Shown: positions 31,476 through 39,855 of the stretch, piece after piece | Layout of the letters: each line of letters begins with the position of its first letter | Numbering within the stretch: position 1 is the first letter of the stretch | Source: Deltaproteobacteria bacterium | Lineage (GTDB): Bacteria; Desulfobacterota; Binatia; Binatales; Binataceae | Reading direction: 5' to 3' | Assembly (NCBI GenBank): GCA_021794015.1 | Contig: JAJYRQ010000008.1 | Span: 37,026-101,025 of the forward strand | Length of the DNA stretch: 64,000 nucleotides | Notes under the pieces: generated by a model | Databases searched by the model: none | Told to the model about the DNA's origin: nothing | The model's input: only the letters and a program-made list of their open reading frames with translations | Program-made: the position numbers and the translations under genes

Positions 31476-32717
31476 ATGGCCGGCAAAACACTGGTACCCG
31501 AGGACTTTGGCCCCCTTCAGGGGACCAAGATTGTCTCTACGGGAACGCTGATTGCGCAACCGTACTCCGCGGTCCTCGCCGCGATGTGGGGCGCCGAGGT
31601 CATCCAGGTGGAAAAGCCCGTTATCGGCGATAGGGGATGGCGAACCATCGGTATCAAGGTGGACGCAATCGACGGCGGCGAGCCGGTTTCGTGTACCTGG
31701 ATCCAGGAACGGCGCAACGAGTTCCAAGTCACGCTGGACTTCACCAAACCCGAGGGACGCAACCTTCTCCTCAAGCTGATCGAGCGGGCCGACATCTGGA
31801 TGGAAAGCTCGAAACCCGGCACCTATGGCAACTGTGGGCTCACCGACGCGGAGGCCTTCAAAGTCAACCCGCGGCTGGTCATCCATCATGTCTCGGGCTA
31901 CGGGCAAACGGGAATTCCCGAGTATCGCGACCGAGCCTCCTACGACTTCATCGGACAGGCCCGAGGCGGCATCATGACCCAGACCGGTTTTCCGGAAACC
32001 GCGCCGACCCGGGCCGCTCCCTGGACCGGCGATTACCTGACCGCCTATCTTGGCCTCGCCGCCTCGCTCGCGGCGCTCACTTACGCCAGGGCAACCGGCA
32101 AGGGACAGGCAATCGATCTCGCCCAGTACGAGGCGATCCACGCTACGATGGGCGGCACGATGCCCGAGTACTTCCTTAAGGGGGTGTTGCGGGAACGCTC
32201 CGGCAACAAAGCGGCCGCCTTCCAGCCCTACGACGCCTTTGAAGCCAAGGACGGGTGGGTCTGCGTCGGCGCGGTCGGCATGGCGGTCTTCGGCCGCGCT
32301 TGCAAGGTGATCGGACTCGACCCGGACGACCCCAAGTGGCAGTACGCCTACGACCACGTCTTCGACCCGGAGGGAATCGAGTTCGACGCGATCATCCGCG
32401 GCTGGATCGCCGAGCGTACCGTCGCCGAGGTCGTTAAGGCGTTCAACGACGCCAAGGTGGGTTGCACCCCGGTGATGACCGCCAAGGACATGGCCGAAGA
32501 CCCTCAGTACCAGGCGCGCCAGGTCCACATCGAATGGGATGACGAACAGGTAGGCAAAGCAAAGGGCTTCGGAGTAATTCCCAAGTTCGGACTTACGCCA
32601 GGCAAAATATGGCGCGGCTCGGCCCGTCTGGGCTCCGACAACCAGCGGATATACTGCGGCCTGCTCGGCCTCAGCCAGGCCGAACTCGCCAGACTCAAGG
32701 AGGCAAACGTCATCTGA
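31476..32717 (+). CDS. Family III CoA-transferase, CaiB-like
   Basis: A 413-aa family III CoA-transferase closer to carnitine CoA-transferase CaiB than the copy at 26736: GPLQGTKIVSTGTLIAQPYS, then WIQERRNEFQVTLDFTKPEG, ADIWMESSKPGTYGNCGL and VIHHVSGYGQTG. The catalytic Asp lies in PWTGDYLTAYLGLAASLAAL. AGGAGG lies 5 nt before the ATG at 31476, which decides against the GTG 6 nt earlier. Substrate unknown; carnitine, crotonobetaine or another branched or aromatic acid is possible. Confidence 0.9.
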   Translation: MAGKTLVPEDFGPLQGTKIVSTGTLIAQPYSAVLAAMWGAEVIQVEKPVIGDRGWRTIGIKVDAIDGGEPVSCTWIQERRNEFQVTLDFTKPEGRNLLLKLIERADIWMESSKPGTYGNCGLTDAEAFKVNPRLVIHHVSGYGQTGIPEYRDRASYDFIGQARGGIMTQTGFPETAPTRAAPWTGDYLTAYLGLAASLAALTYARATGKGQAIDLAQYEAIHATMGGTMPEYFLKGVLRERSGNKAAAFQPYDAFEAKDGWVCVGAVGMAVFGRACKVIGLDPDDPKWQYAYDHVFDPEGIEFDAIIRGWIAERTVAEVVKAFNDAKVGCTPVMTAKDMAEDPQYQARQVHIEWDDEQVGKAKGFGVIPKFGLTPGKIWRGSARLGSDNQRIYCGLLGLSQAELARLKEANVI

Positions 32718-32799
32718 CCGGGCCGCGGCAGCGAGCCAGGCGAATTTCCCGCCTGAGTGCCGGCCAGATCGGCTCCGGCAGGGCTGGCAGTTCGTTGCC

Positions 32800-33309
32800 T
32801 CAATGCTCCCGTACCAAGACCTGCCCGGCCATCGCCGGCATGTGCCTTAGGCAGGCGAACTCGAAGACCCCGGCGCGGTGAAAAGTAAGCACGTACTGCG
32901 TCTTTTTGAGCGGCGGCAGCTCGAGGTCCGTCAGCACTTGCCCCTTTTCGCCCAGCAGCGCAAAGTCGTGCATGTCGTCGGGCTGTAGATTCATGAAGAC
33001 GAACAGCGTGGGCTGCTCGCGCCGCACGGCCACGAAGGAAGGCGAGAAGGCGTAGACCTCACCGAAGCGCTCGACAGTCTCTTTCGGCCCCGACTCCTTG
33101 ATCGCCAGCGCCTGGGTTACGATCACGACCCGGGCTCCTGGAGCCGGCTTGGCCGCTGATGGCCGTTCGACCGTTACAACCTGGCGCGCCGCGCCGCGGG
33201 GCATAAAGTACCGCCCGGCGTCCGGCTTGGCAGCCTGTGGCGCAGCGACGGGCGCGTACGCTAAAAGCCCAACCACACAGAGCGCGCAGGCGGCGCCCCG
33301 GGGCGACAT
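32800..33309 (-). CDS. Secreted cupredoxin-domain protein
   Basis: A 169-aa exported protein. A signal peptide is likely at residues 1-26 (GAACALCVVGLLAYAPVAA). A single cupredoxin domain ends the protein, with a type 1 copper site: His in DDMHDFALLG and Cys, His and Met in FEFACLRHMPAMAG. It may be a periplasmic electron carrier or copper-binding protein. The frame extends far upstream but overlaps the ilvD start; the ATG at 33309 places the signal peptide at the N-terminus. Confidence 0.75.
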   Translation of the reverse strand: MSPRGAACALCVVGLLAYAPVAAPQAAKPDAGRYFMPRGAARQVVTVERPSAAKPAPGARVVIVTQALAIKESGPKETVERFGEVYAFSPSFVAVRREQPTLFVFMNLQPDDMHDFALLGEKGQVLTDLELPPLKKTQYVLTFHRAGVFEFACLRHMPAMAGQVLVREH

Positions 33310-33507
33310 CGAGTTGGGAAAAGCTTTGATTCGCAAGCATCGCCCTCCGGCTTGCGGCGCACTCACCGGTCCGGCGCAAACGCTCGGCAGCGGCGGCCTC
33401 GGCGGTATCAATTCTTCCCGCTCTGTGCCAAAAAGGAAACAACGCCCCGCCGCTAAGGCGCGGGCGCCTTCAGGCAAGCACGAAGAACTTCGTGAAAGGA
33501 CCCCGCA

Positions 33508-35190
33508 ATGGCTGAGCAAAGCGACTCATTGAGAAGCAACAGCAGCGTGCTGCTCGACGGCCCCCAACGGGCGCCGGCGCGCGCCATGATGAAGGCTGTC
33601 GGCTTTACCGACGCAGACCTCTCGAAGCCGCTCATAGGGGTGGCCCATAGCTGGATGGAAGCAACGCCCTGCAACGCCAACCATCGCGTGCTGGCCGAGC
33701 AGGTCAAGCGCGGCATCCGGGCCGCCGGCGCCACCCCGGTTGAGTTCAGCACCATCGCCGTCAACGACGGCATCTCGATGGGCACGGCGGGGATGCGCGC
33801 CTCGCTGATTAGCCGCGAACTCATCGCCGACAGCATCGAGTTGGTCGCGCGCGGCTACCTGCTCGACGGCTTGGTCGTCATTTCCGGTTGCGACAAGACG
33901 ATCCCGGCGGCCATGCTGGCGCTTTTGCGGCTCAATCTGCCGGGCCTGATGCTCTACGGGGGCTCGATTCAGCCCGGCCGCTTCAACGGCCGGGCTGTGA
34001 CGATCCAGGACGTCTTCGAGGCGGTCGGCGCGCAGGCGGCCGGAAGCATCTCCGCGCAAACGCTCAGGGAAGTGGAAAACCACGCCTGTCCCGGCGCCGG
34101 CGCCTGCGGCGGCCAGTTCACCGCGAACACGATGTCCACGGTCGGCGAGATGATCGGGCTCTCTCCGGCCGGCGCCAACAGCGTGCCGGCAACCGACCCG
34201 CAAAAAGGCGAAACGGCGTTCAACATCGGCCGGCTGGCGGTCGAGTTGCTGAAAAAAGGGCTGCGTCCCCGCTCGATCGTCACGCGCGGCGCCCTGGAGA
34301 ACGCTATCGCCTCGGTTGCCGCTACCGGCGGCTCGACCAACGCCGTCTTGCACCTGCTTGCCATTGCGCACACCGCCGGCGTGCCGCTCGGAATCGACGA
34401 TTTCGATCGGGTAAGCTCACGCACTCCGCTACTGGCCGATCTCAAGCCGTCCGGCCGATTTGTCGCCACCGACCTTTACCAAGCCGGCGGCATCATGCTG
34501 GTGGCCAAGCGGCTGGTCGAGGCCGGCCTGCTAAGCGCCGGCGAGCTGACCGTCACCGGCCGGACGCTCGGCGAAGAGGCGGCCGCCTGCCGCGAAAAGG
34601 CCGGACAGGAGGTCGTACGCCCGCTGTCCGAGCCGCTTAAACCCAACGGCGGACTGGTAATTCTCAAGGGCAACCTGGCTCCCGAGGGCTGCGTGGTCAA
34701 GATTTCAGCCAGCGGTCGGATGGCGCACAAGGGGCCAGCCCGAGTCTTTGACAGCGAGGAAGAGGCGCTCAAGGCAGTGCTGGCCCGCCGAATAAAACTC
34801 GACGACGTGGTCGTAATCCGCTACGAGGGGCCGAAAGGCGCGCCGGGAATGCCCGAGATGCTCTCCGTCACGGCGGCCCTGGTCGGCGAAGGCCTCGGCG
34901 AGTCGGTTGCACTTTTGACCGACGGCCGCTTTTCGGGAGCAACACGCGGGCTTATGGCCGGTCACGTGGCACCCGAGGCCGCGGTTGGCGGACCGATCTC
35001 AGCGGTGCGCGACGGCGACATCGTTTCTTTCGACGTCGCCCGGCGCCGGCTCGACCTCGAGATTTCCGAAGGCGAGCTTAAGAGCCGGCTCGCCCAATGG
35101 AAAGAACGTCCGCCCAGGTACGCAAACGGCGTGATGGCCAAATACGCCCGCGTGGTCGGCTCGGCCGCGCGCGGCGCCGTCACCGACTGA
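33508..35190 (+). CDS. ilvD: Dihydroxy-acid dehydratase
   Basis: A 560-aa IlvD, which dehydrates 2,3-dihydroxy acids in valine, isoleucine and leucine synthesis. Cluster cysteines are visible in EATPCNANH, VVISGCDKTIPAAM and NHACPGAGACGGQFT; GMPEMLSVTAALVGEGLG and LLTDGRFSGATRGLMAGHVA are hallmark C-terminal blocks. AAGGA precedes the ATG. With cimA (49017-50687) it fits an isoleucine route from pyruvate through citramalate. The IlvD/Edd family also has sugar-acid dehydratases, but length and motifs favour IlvD. Confidence 0.93.
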   Translation: MAEQSDSLRSNSSVLLDGPQRAPARAMMKAVGFTDADLSKPLIGVAHSWMEATPCNANHRVLAEQVKRGIRAAGATPVEFSTIAVNDGISMGTAGMRASLISRELIADSIELVARGYLLDGLVVISGCDKTIPAAMLALLRLNLPGLMLYGGSIQPGRFNGRAVTIQDVFEAVGAQAAGSISAQTLREVENHACPGAGACGGQFTANTMSTVGEMIGLSPAGANSVPATDPQKGETAFNIGRLAVELLKKGLRPRSIVTRGALENAIASVAATGGSTNAVLHLLAIAHTAGVPLGIDDFDRVSSRTPLLADLKPSGRFVATDLYQAGGIMLVAKRLVEAGLLSAGELTVTGRTLGEEAAACREKAGQEVVRPLSEPLKPNGGLVILKGNLAPEGCVVKISASGRMAHKGPARVFDSEEEALKAVLARRIKLDDVVVIRYEGPKGAPGMPEMLSVTAALVGEGLGESVALLTDGRFSGATRGLMAGHVAPEAAVGGPISAVRDGDIVSFDVARRRLDLEISEGELKSRLAQWKERPPRYANGVMAKYARVVGSAARGAVTD

Positions 35191-35217
35191 CCGCCGGCCA
35201 GCGCCCGCTTTTTGTCT

Positions 35218-35255
35218 CCCTCGCCCCCTTGGGGGAGAGGATCAAGGTGAGGGGG
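35218..35255. repeat. Palindromic repeat, copy A
   Basis: A hairpin-forming sequence, CCCTCGCCCCCTT and GGGGGAGAGG, followed by ATCAAGGTGAGGGGG. Its right half is identical, base for base, to copy B at 36253-36292, 1 kb away. It lies after ilvD, where it could also act as a 3' hairpin. Confidence 0.65.
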
Positions 35256-35305
35256 CGCACCGCACGCCGCCGGCGCAGAGTTAGCTTTCCGGGGCGGCGT
35301 CCCAG

Positions 35306-35791
35306 CTAGCCCTCGGACGGCTCGCCCGCAGCCGGCCGAGCCGGCTGCGGCAGCAGTTCGAATACCGGGTAGCGCCCGGCAAAGGGGGCAAACGCCTCGG
35401 CGGGAGCGCCGCCAGGCACCGGGAAAAACCTCTGCACGGTCGGCTTGAAGCGGTCGAGGTAGAGCTTCAAAAGAGCCGGCTTGACGCTGTCGGGCACGGG
35501 TCGCACGCCGTAGGCGCAATGGCGAAATCCCCTGCACAGTACGACCCGGCCGCTCGCTTCGGCGTTGCGCACCCACTGCGAGCGCCCGCGGGGACAGACC
35601 AGGTAGCGCCGGCCGCCGGCCTCGAGCAGATTCACCGGGGTCTGCAACGTTTGGCCGCTCCTGCGGCCGCGTACTTCGAGCAAATAGTTGTGGGACAGTC
35701 CGATGCCAAACGAGAGCAAGCGGGCAAACAAACGGTTGAATCCCCGTTCAAACACGCCCGGTTTAAGAAAAGCTGCCTCGCCGCTCTGCAT
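35306..35791 (-). CDS. Deazaflavin-dependent nitroreductase (DDN)-like protein
   Basis: A 161-aa split-barrel protein of the DDN/nitroreductase family (PF04075): HNYLLEVRGRRSGQTLQTPV, NLLEAGGRRYLVCPRGRSQW and VRNAEASGRVVLCRGF. Relatives in actinobacteria use coenzyme F420 or other flavins. The ATG at 35791 is preferred because longer starts (35845, 35929) run into the higA remnant and add unrelated sequence. F420 use cannot be shown here: no F420 biosynthesis gene is in the window. Confidence 0.8.
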   Translation of the reverse strand: MQSGEAAFLKPGVFERGFNRLFARLLSFGIGLSHNYLLEVRGRRSGQTLQTPVNLLEAGGRRYLVCPRGRSQWVRNAEASGRVVLCRGFRHCAYGVRPVPDSVKPALLKLYLDRFKPTVQRFFPVPGGAPAEAFAPFAGRYPVFELLPQPARPAAGEPSEG

Positions 35792-35876
35792 CGTACCGCC
35801 TATTGGCGACGACTTGCTCCTGAGCGCGAGAGGTCCAAACTGCATTGACGCGCCCGTTGCCTTATTCTCTCCGGAC

Positions 35877-36206
35877 TCAAGCCGCAGAGGAAGTCCGGTG
35901 GACGGGAATTCCGTCAAGCTCGGCGCCAAGCTCCCGCTCGGCGCGCCAGAGGCCGCAGGCTTGCTGCATCCGCAGCCACAGGCCGGGTCCGTTGCCGCAG
36001 AACCGGGCCAGCCGGGTTGCCATCTCGGGCGTAATTGACACCTTCTAGGCCATTATCCGATGAAGCCTCTGGCGCGTTACTCCAAGCTGCCGCGCGGCCT
36101 CGCTCACCGATAGAGCAAGTGCCGGGAGAACGTCCTCGCGCAGGATCGCGCCGGGATGCGCCGGCCGTCTCGCCGCTTCGGTTTTCGCCCACGGCTCTCG
36201 TTTCAT
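35877..36206 (-). pseudogene. higA: HigA-family antitoxin gene interrupted by an in-frame amber codon
   Basis: Read through, this is a complete HigA-like antitoxin of 109 codons. The first part is PAHPGAILREDVLPALALSV and ARQLGVTRQRLHRIMA (helix-turn-helix); a TAG at 36045-36047 follows; the same frame continues KVSITPEMATRLARFCGNGP and GLWLRMQQACGLWRAEREL. Relatives have Glu at the stop position, so GAG to TAG explains it. GAGG precedes the ATG. No HigB toxin lies beside it: the upstream side holds repeat copy B. It is probably a dead orphan antitoxin. Confidence 0.8.
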
Positions 36207-36252
36207 TTCCGTTCCTCGGCGTAGCCCTGCGGCGCGCCTTCCTTTTCCATCC

Positions 36253-36292
36253 CTCTCCCCCAACGGGGGAGAGGATCAAGGTGAGGGGGGCC
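36253..36292. repeat. Palindromic repeat, copy B
   Basis: CCCTCTCCCCCAAC paired with GGGGGAGAGG, then ATCAAGGTGAGGGGGG; the second copy of the repeat at 35218-35255. It stands where a higB toxin gene would be expected, upstream of the higA remnant. Confidence 0.65.
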
Positions 36293-36392
36293 ATGATGCT
36301 ACCCGCAGGGCGCGTCGTGTTTCTCAGTCCGGCCACGCATCGGCGGCTCTTAGAGCACACCGGCGCGGCGCAGGCGGCCGAGGGAGGGCTAA

Positions 36393-36421
36393 TTGCGGCG
36401 GCGCGCCTAAGCCGTGATAAT
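36393..36421 (+). promoter_or_regulatory. Promoter of the ABC-2 exporter genes
   Basis: TTGCGG (36393-36398) and GATAAT (36416-36421) are exactly 17 nt apart, with the ATG 27 nt further on. The -10 matches consensus at five of six bases. Confidence 0.55.
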
Positions 36422-36447
36422 TGGCTTCACCGACGGCGCGAGACACG

Positions 36448-37464
36448 ATGGTAGAGAGCGATACAACCACGCAAGCAGCAACGGAAGAGAGCACGCATAC
36501 CCGCCAGACTCCGGGCACCGAAGAGCCGGCGCTCAAGGCACAACACCTCTGCTTTGACTACGGTCGTCGCCTGGCGCTCATCGACGTCGGCTTTACGGTC
36601 AGGCGGAGCGAGCTGTTCGCGTTTTTGGGGCCTAACGGCAGCGGCAAGAGCACGCTTTTTCGCCTGCTCTCGACGTTAGTTCCGCTGCAGGTGGGCCGCG
36701 TCACGATGCTGGGACACAACCTGGAGACCGAGGCATTTGCCTTGCGCCGCAAGCTGGGCGTCGTCTTCCAGCATCCGAGCATCGATAACCAGCTCACCGT
36801 GGCGGAAAATCTTCTCTACCACGGGCGGCTTTACGGCCTGAGCGCCAACGAGCTTAAGTCAAAGGCTGCGGGGATGCTCGAACTGTTCGAGCTTGGCGGT
36901 CGAGCCGGCGAACTCGCCTCCACACTTTCCGGAGGTCTGGCGCGCCGGCTCGAACTGGCCAAGGCGCTGCTTCACGGTCCGGAGCTTCTGCTGCTCGACG
37001 AGCCGACCACCGGACTCGACCCTGCCGCCCGGCGCGACTTTTTGGCCCATCTCGAAAGGCTTCGCAGCACGCAGCAGGTGACCGTCGTGCTGACCACGCA
37101 CCATACCGACGAGGCCGAGCGCTGCGACCGCGTAGCCGTGCTCGACCGGGGACGGCTGGTCGCCGTGGCAACGCCGGCCGAGCTTAAGTCGCAAGTGGGC
37201 GGCGAGGTGCTCGTCCTGGCCGCTTCCGACGCGGCGCTGCTGCAACACAAGATTAAGCTTGAATTCCGAGTGCCGGCTGTGGCCGTTGACGGCACGGTGC
37301 GCATCGAGCATCCCCGCGCTCACGAGTTGGTGACCCGGCTGATGGAAAGCCTGGGCGGCCAGATCGAAGGAATCAGCCTGGGTAAACCAACGCTTGAGGA
37401 TGCCTTCGTGCATCTGACCGGACACCGGCTAAGCGTCGGGCGCGGCGGCGGAGAGCAAGGGTGA
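36448..37464 (+). CDS. ABC-2 type exporter, ATP-binding protein
   Basis: A 338-aa ATPase of the DrrA/NodI/CcmA type. Walker A GPNGSGKST, Q-loop VVFQHPSIDNQLTV, signature TLSGGLARRLELAKAL, Walker B LLLLDEPTTGLDP and switch TTHHTDEAERCD are all present; the C-terminal extension with LTGHRLSVG is usual for this group. A Thr/Glu-rich N-terminal tail of about 30 aa is variable. Its TGA shares one base with the ATG of the permease gene, so the two are coupled. Cargo may be a drug, lipid or polysaccharide. Confidence 0.92.
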   Translation: MVESDTTTQAATEESTHTRQTPGTEEPALKAQHLCFDYGRRLALIDVGFTVRRSELFAFLGPNGSGKSTLFRLLSTLVPLQVGRVTMLGHNLETEAFALRRKLGVVFQHPSIDNQLTVAENLLYHGRLYGLSANELKSKAAGMLELFELGGRAGELASTLSGGLARRLELAKALLHGPELLLLDEPTTGLDPAARRDFLAHLERLRSTQQVTVVLTTHHTDEAERCDRVAVLDRGRLVAVATPAELKSQVGGEVLVLAASDAALLQHKIKLEFRVPAVAVDGTVRIEHPRAHELVTRLMESLGGQIEGISLGKPTLEDAFVHLTGHRLSVGRGGGEQG

Positions 37465-38249
37465 TGGCCTTTTGGTCGAAGCCGGGGGCGCTTTGGTGGC
37501 GCGAGATCACGCGCTTTCGCCGCCAGCGCAGCCGGCTTTTGGGGGCGCTGCTTCAGCCGCTGGTGTTTTGGCTGCTGCTTGGGGCCGGGCTCAAGGCCTC
37601 GTTTCGGCCCGCCGGCCTCGCGCCCGGCGTTAGCTACGTGCGCTATTTCTATGCCGGCGTGCTGGTGCTGGTGCTGCTCTTCACCGCCATCTTTTCGACG
37701 ATCTCAGTAGTCGAGGACCGCCGGCAAGGCTACTTGCAGGGGGTGCTGGTGGCGCCGATTGGCCGCGGCCTGGTGGTGCTGGCGCAAGCGGCCGGCGCGA
37801 CCACGCTTGCGATGGCGGAAGGGGTGATTTTCCTTCTTCTGGGCCCACTGGCCGGGATTTCGCCTGGGCCGTGGCAGGCGGCCTGGGCGCTGGTCGTCAT
37901 GGCCGTGCTGGCCTTCACCCTGAGCTCGGTGGGGCTGGCGATTGCCTGGCGGATCGAATCGACGCAAGGCTTCCACACCGTAATGAACCTGATTCTGATT
38001 CCGCTCTGGCTGCTCTCCGGGGCGTTTTTCCCGGCCGCCGGGACTCCACTTTGGCTGCGCTGGGCGATGCGGCTTGACCCGCTTAGCTGGGGGATGTCGG
38101 CGCTGCAGCGGCTTTTGCTGGCTCCGGCACTGGCGACCCCCGGCTGGTCGGAGCTTCTGCGGGAGACGGTAGTCGCCGCGCTCTTTGCGGCGCTGGCCTT
38201 CGCTGCTGCGGTGGCCAGCGCGCACCGTAGCCCGGTCGGCGCGCCCTAG
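37464..38249 (+). CDS. ABC-2 type exporter, permease
   Basis: A 261-aa permease with six hydrophobic segments. It starts with FRRQRSRLLGALLQPLVFWL, then YVRYFYAGVLVLVLLFTAIF, and has the ABC-2 signature region MNLILIPLWLLSGAFFPAAG and RLDPLSWGMSALQRLLL. With the preceding ATPase it forms a two-gene exporter of the NodJ/DrrB type. Its stop codon TAG (38247-38249) lies inside the terminal repeat of the small element that follows. Confidence 0.9.
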   Translation: MAFWSKPGALWWREITRFRRQRSRLLGALLQPLVFWLLLGAGLKASFRPAGLAPGVSYVRYFYAGVLVLVLLFTAIFSTISVVEDRRQGYLQGVLVAPIGRGLVVLAQAAGATTLAMAEGVIFLLLGPLAGISPGPWQAAWALVVMAVLAFTLSSVGLAIAWRIESTQGFHTVMNLILIPLWLLSGAFFPAAGTPLWLRWAMRLDPLSWGMSALQRLLLAPALATPGWSELLRETVVAALFAALAFAAAVASAHRSPVGAP

Positions 38250-38407
38250 CAGGATGTTGAAAAAGTCCTTTCAACATCCTGCTCCCTCGCTCTTATCTCT
38301 CCCAGAGGGAGAGAAGGTGCAGGAAAGAAGCCATCTTTTACGCAGGGTGTTGAGAATGGAACCACGCTTGACAGCGAGGTTGAGGGGTTTCTCAACACCC
38401 TGCTAGG
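38245..38407. repeat. MITE-like element with terminal and internal inverted repeats
   Basis: The ends are inverse copies: CCTAGCAGGATGTTGAAA (38245-38262) against the complement of TTCTCAACACCCTGCTAGG (38389-38407), with two differences. Each end also has its own partner: 38248-38262 pairs perfectly with 38269-38283, and 38342-38356 pairs perfectly with 38389-38403. A third small hairpin, CTCTCCCAGAGGGAGAG, lies between. It has no gene. The terminal CTAG supplies the stop codons of both flanking convergent genes. Confidence 0.65.
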
Positions 38408-39851
38408 ATGCCGCGCGGGGAATCAGGCGCTCTGCCTTGCGCAGGCGCTCGACCGTGCGCTTGCCACCCAGCACGGCCATCACCTCGAAGATGCCGGGGC
38501 TCACCGTACCGCCGGTCAGGCAGACCCGCACCGGCTGGGCGAGATCGCCAAGCCTAAGGCCGTAGCGAGCGAGCACCCGCTCGAAGGCCGTGCGGAAGGC
38601 GGCCTCGTCGGCCGCGCCGTCCAGGCCCTCGATCTCGCCTGCCAGCGCGGCCAACGGCTCGGCGATCTTGGGAGTGAGAAATTTAGCCACCGCCTTGGGG
38701 TCGTGCGCGATCTCGTCGGTTAGGTAAAATCGGGCGAAATCGACCAGCTCGACCAGCGTCTTGGCGCGCTCGTGCAGCGTGGCCACCATCCGCTCAAGCC
38801 AGCTCTCGTCGCCGGGAACGGCGTAGCCGCGCTTCTCGATAAACGGCCGCGCCTCGCGCGCAAGCTCGGCGAGCGGACGTTCTTTGAGGTAGTGGAAGTT
38901 GAGCCACAAAAGCTTTTCCGGGTTGAAGATGCCGGCCGACTTGCCGCAGCCGCCGAAATCGAAATATTCGATAAGCTCCCGGCGCGAAAAAATCTCCTGG
39001 TCCCCGTGCGACCAGCCCAGCCGCGCCAGGTAATTCACCAGCGCCTCCGGCAGATAGCCCGCCTCGCGGTAGGCCAGCACCGAGGTGTGGCCGTGGCGCT
39101 TCGAGAGCTTCTGGCCGTCGCGTCGCAGAACCATCGGCAGATGGGCGTAGGCCGGCGGCGTCAACTCCAGAGCGTGGAAAATCTGCATCTGGCGCGGCGT
39201 GTTGGCCAGATGGTCATCGCCGCGCACCACGTGCGTGATGCGAAAATCGGCGTCGTCCACCACGGTGGCAAAATTGTAGGTCGGCAGGCCGTCGGAACGG
39301 ACAATTATCAGATCGTCCAGCTCGCGGTTGTCGAAAACCGCCCGCCCCTTGACCAGGTCCTCGACCACCGTCTGCCCTTCGCGCGGGGCGCGAAAGCGAA
39401 CCGCGTAGTTGCGATCCGCCGCACGGTCGGGCAAAGCCAGGTCGGCGGCAAACGGCAGCTCGCGGCACTTGCCGTCGTAGCCCGGCTTGCGCCGCTCGCG
39501 CTCGGCCTGCCGGCGCTTGGCCTCCAGTTCCTCGGCGCTGCAGTAACAGGGGTAGGCCTTGCGCTCGGCCAGAAGCCGCTTTGCCGCCTGCCGGTAGCGA
39601 TCGAGGCGGTGCGACTGGAAATAGCGCGGGTCGGGGGGTCCTTCGTCCCAGTTGATGCCGAGCCACTCAAGACTTTCCAGGATTTCCTTAAGCGACTCGG
39701 CCGTGGAGCGCTCCTGGTCGGTGTCGTCGATGCGCAAAATGAAGGCGCCGCCGTTGTGGCGGGCAAAAAGATAGGCGAACAGCCCCGAGCGCACGTTGCC
39801 GATATGCAGCGCGCCGGTCGGACTGGGCGCGTAGCGCGTGCGCACCGTCAT
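38403..39851 (-). CDS. gltX: Glutamyl-tRNA synthetase
   Basis: A 482-aa class I synthetase. The HIGH-type motif is YAPSPTGALHIGNVRSGLF and the KMSKS-type motif is KLSKRHGHTSV; VRGDDHLANTPRQMQIFHAL lies between. It charges tRNA-Glu and, in bacteria lacking GlnRS, often tRNA-Gln as well; which applies here cannot be read. It starts 4 nt after the guaA stop and is the last gene of the long minus-strand run. Its TAG stop (38403-38405) lies in the terminal repeat of the adjoining element. Confidence 0.96.
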   Translation of the reverse strand: MTVRTRYAPSPTGALHIGNVRSGLFAYLFARHNGGAFILRIDDTDQERSTAESLKEILESLEWLGINWDEGPPDPRYFQSHRLDRYRQAAKRLLAERKAYPCYCSAEELEAKRRQAERERRKPGYDGKCRELPFAADLALPDRAADRNYAVRFRAPREGQTVVEDLVKGRAVFDNRELDDLIIVRSDGLPTYNFATVVDDADFRITHVVRGDDHLANTPRQMQIFHALELTPPAYAHLPMVLRRDGQKLSKRHGHTSVLAYREAGYLPEALVNYLARLGWSHGDQEIFSRRELIEYFDFGGCGKSAGIFNPEKLLWLNFHYLKERPLAELAREARPFIEKRGYAVPGDESWLERMVATLHERAKTLVELVDFARFYLTDEIAHDPKAVAKFLTPKIAEPLAALAGEIEGLDGAADEAAFRTAFERVLARYGLRLGDLAQPVRVCLTGGTVSPGIFEVMAVLGGKRTVERLRKAERLIPRAAS

Positions 39852-39855
39852 CGGC

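Noticed and set aside
18899..36047. Reassignment of TAG to a sense codon as the cause of the two in-frame ambers
   Set aside because: Many intact genes here end in TAG (rpmG, the ABC permease, gltX and the DDN-like gene, for example), and the two interrupted positions expect different residues (Trp and Glu).
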